A DNA stretch of 48,998 nt from Polyangiaceae bacterium (GTDB taxonomy: Bacteria; Myxococcota_A; Polyangia; Polyangiales; Polyangiaceae), in contig JAPYTK010000015.1 of the NCBI GenBank assembly GCA_029941785.1, positions 1 through 48,998 of the forward strand, read 5' to 3'. This document shows, one piece after another, positions 9,101 to 15,638 of this stretch. The notes under the pieces were generated by a model. It was given only the letters and a program-made list of their open reading frames with translations. It was not told the origin of the DNA and made no database searches. Position 1 is the first letter of the stretch; every line of letters starts with the position of its first letter. The translations under genes were made by a program, and so were the position numbers.

Positions 9101-9154
9101 ACAAACAAAAAAACGCCGTGGGAACGCCGCGAAACAGGGTCGTGCTCCACGGCG
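9101..9154 (-). terminator. Rho-independent terminator of the winged-helix gene
   Basis: On the minus strand, CGCCGTGG (9154-9147) pairs perfectly with CCACGGCG (9121-9114) across a 25-nt loop. It is followed by a T-rich tract, TTTTTTTGTTTGT (9113-9101). It lies 20 bp past the stop of the 9175-9453 gene. On the plus strand there is no T-run, so it does not obviously serve bioF. Confidence 0.65.
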
Positions 9155-9174
9155 AGAGCCCACTGGCGCAGACA

Positions 9175-9453
9175 TCAAGCGATGAGACGCAAGATGCCCC
9201 TAGGATCGCGCTGGCTTGGCGGCGCCACCGCCGACTTTGCAGTCGGAAGCGAGGCCGCTACGGCAAGTCCCGCCAGGGTCAGCCGTACGCGATCGGCATC
9301 GACCAGCCCTGCCTGAGCAAGCTGTTCGAGTATGTGGTCGGTTCGTACACACGAAAGGCCTAGTTCTTCGGCCACCATGCTCAGATCTGCGTGCAGATCT
9401 TGACTGGCACACCTGAACACAACCTTTAGTGCAGTTCGGTGAAAGTGGTTCAT
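9175..9453 (-). CDS. Small winged-helix DNA-binding protein (putative regulator)
   Basis: 92-aa protein. An N-terminal helix (HRTALKVVFRCA) is followed by a probable helix-turn-helix (LSMVAEELGLSCVRTDHILEQLAQAGLV, about 25-52) and a wing-like strand (RVRLTLAGLAVAAS). The layout resembles Rrf2/MarR-type winged-helix regulators, but effector or Fe-S ligands are absent. The frame extends up to 9582, but the upstream part is Arg-rich and AT-rich and looks non-coding, so the ATG at 9453 is preferred. It is monocistronic, with its own terminator, between bioF and glgA. Target genes are unknown. Confidence 0.55.
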   Translation of the reverse strand: MNHFHRTALKVVFRCASQDLHADLSMVAEELGLSCVRTDHILEQLAQAGLVDADRVRLTLAGLAVAASLPTAKSAVAPPSQRDPRGILRLIA

Positions 9454-9647
9454 GAGCCCAGCATGCAAGAAACACTGAAATGTTGTCCAGTTTTCTGCAA
9501 TGCTGTTACGAAGGACGGTTTTACTCCGTAACCAGGTGAATCTACGTCGCTTTTTGTGGTTCCTGCGGAGGCGAAGAAACACACTTAGTGAAGAAAAAAA
9601 TGAATTTTTTCACGAAATAGGCCGAAATTCCGCAACAACGTTACAGC
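9454..9647. other. AT-rich intergenic region with an A/T hairpin
   Basis: This gap between glgA and the winged-helix gene is noticeably richer in A and T than its surroundings. An inverted repeat GTGAA-(G)-AAAAA..TTTTTTCAC spans 9588-9613 and could act as a weak end signal for glgA or as an operator for the small regulator. No ORF in it looks real. Confidence 0.4.
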
Positions 9648-11069
9648 TCAGGCCTTTTGCCGCAGGATTTGACGGTACAGCGTTTCATATTCCCTGGCCG
9701 CAACGTCCCAGCCCATGGGCTTGGACATGGCCGTTTGCACCATCGAATGGAACGCCTCGGGCCCCGTGTGAAACAACGTTACGGCTCTTCGTATCGCCGC
9801 GGTCAGCGCCTCGCTCGACAGCTCATCAAAGCGAAAACCATCGACCCCATCGGTCACGGTGTCACGGAGGCCTCCCACCGCGCGCACGATCGGCAAGGTG
9901 CCGTAGCGCTGACTGTACAGCTGATTCAGACCACAGGGCTCGTAGCGCGAAGGCATGATGAAAAGGTCGCAGCCGGCCTCTATACGATGCGAGAGCGGCT
10001 CATTGAAGCCCACCGTACAGGCCACGGCATCGCGCTCCGCGGCGCGCTGAGCGAGCTGTTCTTCCGCCGACGATTCGCCTGAACCAAGCACGACGAACTG
10101 CACGTCCTCGTCCGCCAACTCGTCCATCGTCTCGATGAACAAGTCGATGCCTTTTTGCTCGGCGAAACGACTGACGAGTCCGAGAAGTGGCACGTCGGCT
10201 CGCTCGGGCAAGCCGCTCTCGCGCTGCAGCGCCAGTTTGCATGCCGCCTTGCCCCTCAGGTCGTTCGCATCGTAGTTCTGCACGAGATTAACGTCGGTCT
10301 TCGGATCCCATCGCGCCTCGTCGATGCCGTTGAGAATGCCCGTCACGGACCGCGTGCTCAACGCGTCGTGCAAGCCGGCCCCTCCGGCCTCCGTCTTCAC
10401 TTCCTTCGCGTAGCTCGGCGACACGGTGGTCAACGCATCGGCCGACACGAGCCCGCCCCTCAACACGTTGATGAACTTTCCCTGAAGGACGCCCGACGCG
10501 CCCATCGCCCCAGGTTCGATACCGAGATCGACAGCAGCCGCAGCGGCGAAACGCCCCTGGTAACCCAAGTTGTGAATCGATAAAACAGTGGGCGGCGCGG
10601 AGGTCAGGGTAGAAGCGAAGACGGACGTCAATGCCGCCTGCCAGTCGTGCAGGTGAAGCAGATCGATCGGCCAATCGAGATAGTCACCGAGCGCAAGCGC
10701 GGCTCGAGACAAGAACGCGAAGCGCAGCAGATTGTCGCTAAAGTCGCCGCGATCATCGCCGTAAAGTCCGTCCCGATCGAAGAAGACGTCATGCTCGATG
10801 AGGTAGACGGGCACGGTGTCCTCGACGAAGGAGCGATAGACGGCAGCGTAACGCCCGTCTGGGCCCATGGGCACCGCAAACGGAGCCGGTAGCTTCTCGG
10901 CTGCGATGTGCTTGACCGCGCGATAGCGGGGGATCACGACCCGGACGTCGTGTCCGAGTGCGCTCAGCGCGAGGGGCAGAGCGCCCACCACATCACCTAG
11001 TCCGCCGGTCTTGATGAACGGGACGCATTCCGAAGCGACGAACAGAACCCGAAGCGGCGAGAGCGGCAC
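9648..11069 (-). CDS. glgA: Glycogen synthase (ADP-glucose type, GT5)
   Basis: 473-aa glycogen/starch synthase that transfers glucose from ADP-glucose to the non-reducing end of alpha-1,4-glucan in the cytoplasm. The N-terminal KTGGLGD loop (Lys20-Asp26) binds ADP-glucose. The C-terminal Rossmann domain has PSRYEPCGLNQLYSQRYGTLPIVRAVGGL with the catalytic Glu. Length is typical of GlgA. The start is a GTG with no SD; a TGCTATAGC box ends 6 nt upstream. No glgB, glgC or glgP is adjacent. Three genes away lies the PFKFB-type enzyme that sets fructose-2,6-bisphosphate, which may link to carbohydrate storage (inference). Confidence 0.93.
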   Translation of the reverse strand: MPLSPLRVLFVASECVPFIKTGGLGDVVGALPLALSALGHDVRVVIPRYRAVKHIAAEKLPAPFAVPMGPDGRYAAVYRSFVEDTVPVYLIEHDVFFDRDGLYGDDRGDFSDNLLRFAFLSRAALALGDYLDWPIDLLHLHDWQAALTSVFASTLTSAPPTVLSIHNLGYQGRFAAAAAVDLGIEPGAMGASGVLQGKFINVLRGGLVSADALTTVSPSYAKEVKTEAGGAGLHDALSTRSVTGILNGIDEARWDPKTDVNLVQNYDANDLRGKAACKLALQRESGLPERADVPLLGLVSRFAEQKGIDLFIETMDELADEDVQFVVLGSGESSAEEQLAQRAAERDAVACTVGFNEPLSHRIEAGCDLFIMPSRYEPCGLNQLYSQRYGTLPIVRAVGGLRDTVTDGVDGFRFDELSSEALTAAIRRAVTLFHTGPEAFHSMVQTAMSKPMGWDVAAREYETLYRQILRQKA

Positions 11070-11075
11070 CTCTCA

Positions 11076-11081
11076 GCTATA
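11076..11081 (-). promoter_or_regulatory. Candidate -10 box of glgA
   Basis: On the minus strand, TGCTATAGC includes the hexamer TATAGC (11081-11076), ending 6 nt before the GTG start of glgA. No clear -35 and no SD. It shares the short box-to-start spacing seen at other first genes here. Confidence 0.35.
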
Positions 11082-11153
11082 GCAGCGCTCATTGAAACCA
11101 CCGCGAAATGATCACCGCTTTTTGCACGCAAGCGCTACCATCGTACAGTCAAG

Positions 11154-13181
11154 ATGAGGATCACGAACACAGCCCGATGGGGCAAGGCCATGGCGATCAC
11201 CTTGGCGGGCCTGGCGACCTGCCTCTCGCTCGCCTGCTCGTCCCCGGACAACGGCACGACCAGTGGCAGCGGAGGAGCAGGTGGCGGTACGACTGGCGCT
11301 GGTGCCGCGCAAGACTGCACTCCACGTCCAGCGGTGCTTCCCGAGACGAACTTTTTCAAGGATGTCTCCGACAGCAGCCAGATCCGTGTCGCCAACCATG
11401 ATCCGACCAATCCGAACATCCCGATCAACGACCACAGCCGCCTCGCCTTCGCCGACATCAACGGCGATGGCTTCGATGATGCGGTGATGCACAGCCTCTT
11501 CCCGAATGCCCAAAACGGCATTCCTTTTGAGCATCTGGTGTTCTTGAACCAGGGGGACGGCAGCTTTTCGCACTTCAGCGACGAGTCGGGGCTGCGAGGC
11601 GTACAGGCCGGGTTTTTCGCCTTCGGTGACGTCGACAACGACGGCGATCAGGACGTCTTCGCGGGGCTGGATATGGCGAGCCTCGGCTCGTCGGGCCATC
11701 AGATCTTGCTCAACGACGGCCAGGGTCATTTCACGCCGCTGCCCGCCTCGGGCGTGGAAGGCGCCCCCGGTGGGGTGGCAAACGCCCTGTTCGCCGACTT
11801 CAACCAAGACGCCAAGCTCGATCTCTTTCTGGGCTACGGCGGAACGACATTGGCCGCGCCCGATCGTCTCTTCTTCGGACAAGGGGATGGCCACTTCACG
11901 GAGGCGGCCGGTGCGCTTCAAGGAGGGCCATCGCAGCCGAGCAACGGTTCGGTCACCTGCGACTACGACAACGATGGCGATCTCGACATCTTCGTATCCA
12001 CCTACGGCGTGAGCGTCGCCAATGGGGTCAACGCGCTGTGGCAAAACGACGGCGGGGTATTCACCAACGTCGCCTTCGAGAAGGGTTTTGCGAGCCAGGC
12101 CGGTGGCAATACCTTTCTCGCGAGCACCGGTTTCGGCGCCACCCCAGAGCCCGGCAAGGACGTCTACGGCTACATGGGAAGCAACGGCTTCGGCATCGAT
12201 TGCGACGATCTGAACAACGATGGCTTGATGGACATCTTCCTCACCACCATCTCTCATCCAGTGGACGCGGACTACTCACGCAAGTGGTCCGATCCGACGC
12301 AGGTCTTGATTAATCAAGGTCCGAGCGCCGGCTTCACTTTCGTCAACGAAGCGACTCCCCGGAAGCTCCCCTTCAACGAAGGAGATGTCGACGGCGCATC
12401 CGTTGATTTCGACAACGATGGCCGGATGGACCTGTCCATCTCTCGAGACAAGAAATACGAGAAGGGCTACACCGAGATCGATCAAAAAGCGTGGTTTGGT
12501 TTGATGTGGCAGAGCCCCGACGGGAGCTTCGCAAGCCTCGGCCCCGCGAGCGGTCTCAATCAAGTCGACGCCGTGGTCGATGCCAGCCTGACCACGTGCC
12601 AAGATGACACCGAGTGCACCGAAGGGGGCGAGAAATGCCTGCCGGTGGACAGCTCGGCACCACGATGCCGGCGCGCTTGCTCGACGGATGCCGATTGCCC
12701 AGCCGTGGACGAAATGTGCCACGCCAAGGGCTTCTGCAAGCTGTATCTTTCGATGAAGAACGCCCAGAACCACGCTTGGGCAGACATCGATCACGACGGC
12801 GATTTGGACCTGTTGGTCGGCGGCCGAGACACCGGAGGGGGCCGGCCGAACTTCCTGTTCCGCAACGAAATTGGCCACGCCAACCGATGGCTCGCGGTGC
12901 GCATCGAGGGGGACGGACAAACCATCCATCGCGACGCGATCGGGACCCGTGTCTCGCTCGTCTTTGGCAGCGAGCAGCTCACGCGCGAAAAGAAGAGCAG
13001 CCGGGGCATGTACAACTCCGAAGACACGCGGGTGCTTCATTTCGGCTTGGGCGACCGCGGCTGTGATTACACGATGAATGTGCGCTGGCCCAACGGTGAA
13101 ACGTTCGAGTTTCCAGCCGGCGCGATCGGCGAGAATCACTACCTGAAAGTCCGTTATCCAGACGGCTTGACGATCGAGTAG
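11154..13181 (+). CDS. FG-GAP/VCBS repeat lipoprotein with ASPIC/UnbV C-terminal domain
   Basis: 675-aa exported protein of the CRTAC1/UnbV type. The signal peptide ends in LSLAC (lipidated Cys about 28), followed by a Ser/Gly/Thr linker. Calcium-binding FG-GAP/VCBS motifs of the form D-x-N-x-D-G-x-x-D recur, for example FADINGDGFDDA, FGDVDNDGDQDV, FADFNQDAKLDL, CDYDNDGDLDI, CDDLNNDGLMDI, VDFDNDGRMDL and WADIDHDGDLDL, indicating an integrin-like beta-propeller. Between the last two sits a Cys-rich insert of about 50 residues (about 480-530: CQDDTEC, CRRACSTDADC). The C-terminal 110 residues match ASPIC/UnbV: NRWLAVRIEG, IGTRV, LHFGLG and VRWPNGE. Role unknown; adhesion or surface binding is the usual guess. 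Confidence 0.88.
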   Translation: MRITNTARWGKAMAITLAGLATCLSLACSSPDNGTTSGSGGAGGGTTGAGAAQDCTPRPAVLPETNFFKDVSDSSQIRVANHDPTNPNIPINDHSRLAFADINGDGFDDAVMHSLFPNAQNGIPFEHLVFLNQGDGSFSHFSDESGLRGVQAGFFAFGDVDNDGDQDVFAGLDMASLGSSGHQILLNDGQGHFTPLPASGVEGAPGGVANALFADFNQDAKLDLFLGYGGTTLAAPDRLFFGQGDGHFTEAAGALQGGPSQPSNGSVTCDYDNDGDLDIFVSTYGVSVANGVNALWQNDGGVFTNVAFEKGFASQAGGNTFLASTGFGATPEPGKDVYGYMGSNGFGIDCDDLNNDGLMDIFLTTISHPVDADYSRKWSDPTQVLINQGPSAGFTFVNEATPRKLPFNEGDVDGASVDFDNDGRMDLSISRDKKYEKGYTEIDQKAWFGLMWQSPDGSFASLGPASGLNQVDAVVDASLTTCQDDTECTEGGEKCLPVDSSAPRCRRACSTDADCPAVDEMCHAKGFCKLYLSMKNAQNHAWADIDHDGDLDLLVGGRDTGGGRPNFLFRNEIGHANRWLAVRIEGDGQTIHRDAIGTRVSLVFGSEQLTREKKSSRGMYNSEDTRVLHFGLGDRGCDYTMNVRWPNGETFEFPAGAIGENHYLKVRYPDGLTIE

Positions 13182-13216
13182 CACAGCGACCGGACGCAGC
13201 TTTACAGCCGGGGCGG

Positions 13217-13229
13217 CTCGTGCCACGAG
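13217..13229. repeat. Short palindrome before the FabV-like gene
   Basis: CTCGTG-C-CACGAG forms perfect 6-bp arms around one base, ending 9 nt before the ATG at 13239. It may be an operator or chance; no promoter hexamers were recognised. Confidence 0.3.
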
Positions 13230-13238
13230 ATCGCGGCC

Positions 13239-14345
13239 ATGGCACAATTCGAGATCTTCAAGAAACTCCCGTTGGGTGGCGTCGATCGCCGCTCCTTGGT
13301 GACCACGTTGAGCGAACGCGGAGCTTCCACAGCCAAGGCCTTGCTCGACAAACAACGAGCCGCCATCACGAGCGCCGGTGCCAAAGTCGCCGACGACATG
13401 GCGGTCGTCTTCCTCGGGGGCTCCAACGGCATCACCCGCGCCTTGGCCGCCCAGCTCGTGTTCGGCGAGAAGGCGAACGTGTTCGGCGTGCACTATGACA
13501 GCGCAAAGATGCAAATCGGTGTGCACCACACCGAAGCGATGACGACCGCGGCCAAAGCCGAGGGGTTGACCGCGGAGTTTTTTAATCGAGACGCCACACG
13601 AGACAAGACCATCGATGAGGTGGTCGATATTCTCAAGAGCCGCTACCGCGCGGTGCACTTCATCAACGGCATCGCCGCGGGCGCGACCAAGCGCTACGAG
13701 AAACACGGACCGACGACAGTGCGGGACATCGATGTGGCCTTCGATCCGGTCCTCCAGGTGCCCGACTTCTCAAAGGCCGAGAACATTCGGCAAATGGGTT
13801 TGGTCGAGGTGGGCGTCGCGAGCGAAGCGGAGATCGAGCGGACCAACAAGTTTATGGGCACCTCATCCAAACTGTGGACCGATGCCCTCGGTCGTGCGGG
13901 ATTGCTCGCTCGCGACGAGAGCATCGTGGCCTTTTGCGACTACGATTACGAGCCCGACGATCCCGTCTACGCCATGGGCCCCCTCGCTGGCGCGAAGGTG
14001 CTACAGCGCGAAACCATGGGCGAGATCAAAGCCGAACACGGCGTGCACACCGTCAAGCTCTGCTATCCCGCCATGTGCACGACCGCGCTGGGCGCCATTC
14101 CCGGCGGCACCTTGATGTTCGCCGGCACCGCACAAGTGCTGCTCTCCCACGGCAGCTACCGCGATATCCCCCAGCTCGCCTTCGATTCGATGGCGATGTT
14201 CAACGAGCCACCATCCGATGGCACCTTGAGGCTCGATGGCCATTACCAGTCGATCCTCAGCGAGTTTCACATCCTCAAAGACGGCCTGTCGCCGGACGAC
14301 GTGCCGGGTTGTTTCGACCAGCTTCTCGCCCATCACGCGAGCTGA
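13239..14345 (+). CDS. FabV/TER-like NAD(P)-dependent enoyl reductase homologue (divergent)
   Basis: 368-aa Rossmann-fold protein. A dinucleotide-binding loop LGGSNGITRALAAQL lies at about 59-73. The layout resembles the FabV/trans-2-enoyl-CoA reductase family: a segment like GVHHTEAMTTAAKAEGL, then FFNRDATRDKTIDEVVDILK and FINGIAAGATKRYEKHG. The C-terminal block KLCYPAMCTTALGAIPGG followed by LLSHGSYRDIPQLAFD parallels the VTQASxAIPxxPLY...KEKGxHEGxIEQ region of FabV. It is about 30 residues shorter than FabV. If functional it would reduce enoyl-ACP or enoyl-CoA, but the similarity is remote and catalytic Tyr/Lys positions cannot be assigned by eye. Palindrome CTCGTGCCACGAG lies just upstream. 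Alone among carbohydrate genes. Confidence 0.55.
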   Translation: MAQFEIFKKLPLGGVDRRSLVTTLSERGASTAKALLDKQRAAITSAGAKVADDMAVVFLGGSNGITRALAAQLVFGEKANVFGVHYDSAKMQIGVHHTEAMTTAAKAEGLTAEFFNRDATRDKTIDEVVDILKSRYRAVHFINGIAAGATKRYEKHGPTTVRDIDVAFDPVLQVPDFSKAENIRQMGLVEVGVASEAEIERTNKFMGTSSKLWTDALGRAGLLARDESIVAFCDYDYEPDDPVYAMGPLAGAKVLQRETMGEIKAEHGVHTVKLCYPAMCTTALGAIPGGTLMFAGTAQVLLSHGSYRDIPQLAFDSMAMFNEPPSDGTLRLDGHYQSILSEFHILKDGLSPDDVPGCFDQLLAHHAS

Positions 14346-14375
14346 GGCCGAGCCGCTGGCCACTCGACGACGCCG

Positions 14376-15620
14376 TCAACTCGAAGGCGCCGCGCGGGAA
14401 CCAGGCGCCAGTTCGGTTCGCAACTCATCACAGCCATAGGCGCGCGGCGTCAACTCGATGACCGTATGAAGCGGCACCGGCAGGAAGGGGCAACGCTCGC
14501 GCGGCTCGTCTGCGAGATACGCGTAGAGGCATCGCAACACGGCTTGGTGTGCAATGATCAGCAATGGCTCACGATGTCGCTCCACTTCGATCAAGAGGGG
14601 ATCGAGCCGCCGGATCACGTCTTCGTACGATTCCCCGCGCGGATAACGATAACGCAACTTGTCCCGCTGACGAGCCGCAAACTCACGGGGCATCGTCTCG
14701 CGGATCGCGTCGTAGCTCATGTTGTCGCACACGCCAGACGCGATCTCATCGAGCGCCTTGATCGCCATGAATCCACGTCCCAGCGTCTCGGCCGTCTGCA
14801 TCGTTCGTTGCAGCGTGCTCGACCAAACGTGAAGCGTCTCGACGTCTTGATCGGCGATGAAGGTACGCAAGGAGTTGGCGTATTGCTCGCCGGCAGCGCT
14901 GAGCGGACTGTCCCCACCGATCAGCCCCCGCGTATTGGCTTCGCTCTCACCATGACGGGTGAGCCATATCGGTCGGGGGGTGGGGTGCAGGTGCATGACG
15001 TAGTTGACGATGCGGCCCGCGAGGTGACCCACGATGCGGTTGGCGACCACCTGCCGTCCCACGTCGATGACTTTGATGAAGCTCTGAGTGTCGTCGGACA
15101 GCGGTTCGTAGGCGCGCTCATAGTGACGTAGGCGTTCACGGAAATCACGGGTGGCTTCATCCGGATCGGTGTCCCGATAATCAGGGGCGGACAGTTTCGT
15201 CTCCCGGATGTTCACGTCGATGACCGCAGGATCGTCGCAAACCGTCTCGATGAACAACACGCGCAGGCCCGCAGCCTCGCAACGCCCCCGCACGTAGGCC
15301 CGCCGCTCACGGGTACTGTTCGTGGCATCGTAAATGCCTATCTGCCCGCCCTCCTCGCACCACTGAATCAGGTCGTCGAGAGCCGCTCCTGCGACCGCCC
15401 GGCGTTGTCGCCATGCCTCCTCGTTGTTGGGGTCGAAAAACGACGGGGGCACGTGGTCTCCGTAACGCTGCCGACGATAATTCCCGACGTTGAAGACCTT
15501 GGCGCGATGGCCGAGCCAAGAGAGATAGCGACAGAGCTTGCGCGCGATGTAGGTCTTGCCACGAGCAGGCAAGCCCACCATGACGATGGCCAGTCCTTGA
15601 TGGAGCGGTAGTGCGCTCAT
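14376..15620 (-). CDS. Bifunctional 6-phosphofructo-2-kinase/fructose-2,6-bisphosphatase (PFKFB-like)
   Basis: 414-aa two-domain protein with the full eukaryotic PFKFB plan. The kinase half has Walker A GLPARGKT (16-23), KVFNVGNYRR (41-50), YDATNSTRERR (97-107) and SAPDYRD (144-150). The phosphatase half (histidine phosphatase superfamily) has the catalytic TRHGESEANTRGLIGGDSPL (His223), LDEIASGVCDNMSYDAI with acid Glu292, and AHQAVLRCLYAY (His358). Both active sites look intact. Such enzymes make and degrade fructose-2,6-bisphosphate, the glycolysis/gluconeogenesis signal of eukaryotes; bacterial versions are known but uncommon. The N-terminus lacks the long regulatory leader of animal isoforms. 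A TATAAG box ends 6 nt before the ATG. It is divergent from the O-antigen ligase gene. Confidence 0.92.
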   Translation of the reverse strand: MSALPLHQGLAIVMVGLPARGKTYIARKLCRYLSWLGHRAKVFNVGNYRRQRYGDHVPPSFFDPNNEEAWRQRRAVAGAALDDLIQWCEEGGQIGIYDATNSTRERRAYVRGRCEAAGLRVLFIETVCDDPAVIDVNIRETKLSAPDYRDTDPDEATRDFRERLRHYERAYEPLSDDTQSFIKVIDVGRQVVANRIVGHLAGRIVNYVMHLHPTPRPIWLTRHGESEANTRGLIGGDSPLSAAGEQYANSLRTFIADQDVETLHVWSSTLQRTMQTAETLGRGFMAIKALDEIASGVCDNMSYDAIRETMPREFAARQRDKLRYRYPRGESYEDVIRRLDPLLIEVERHREPLLIIAHQAVLRCLYAYLADEPRERCPFLPVPLHTVIELTPRAYGCDELRTELAPGSRAAPSS

Positions 15621-15626
15621 GCCCCT

Positions 15627-15634
15627 CTTATAGG
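15627..15634. promoter_or_regulatory. Overlapping divergent -10 boxes (PFKFB / O-antigen ligase)
   Basis: CTTATAGG reads TATAAG on the minus strand (15632-15627, 6 nt before the PFKFB ATG at 15620) and TATAGG on the plus strand (15629-15634, just before the O-antigen ligase start region). The two directions would compete for the same few bases. Confidence 0.35.
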
Positions 15635-15638
15635 TCGA

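Noticed and set aside
13182-13238. Terminator after the UnbV gene
   Set aside because: CCGG-containing repeats present but no stable stem followed by T-run.
11112-13706. Two long minus-strand open frames across the FG-GAP and FabV-like genes
   Set aside because: Antisense to proteins with clear domain motifs and lacking any recognisable domain of their own.
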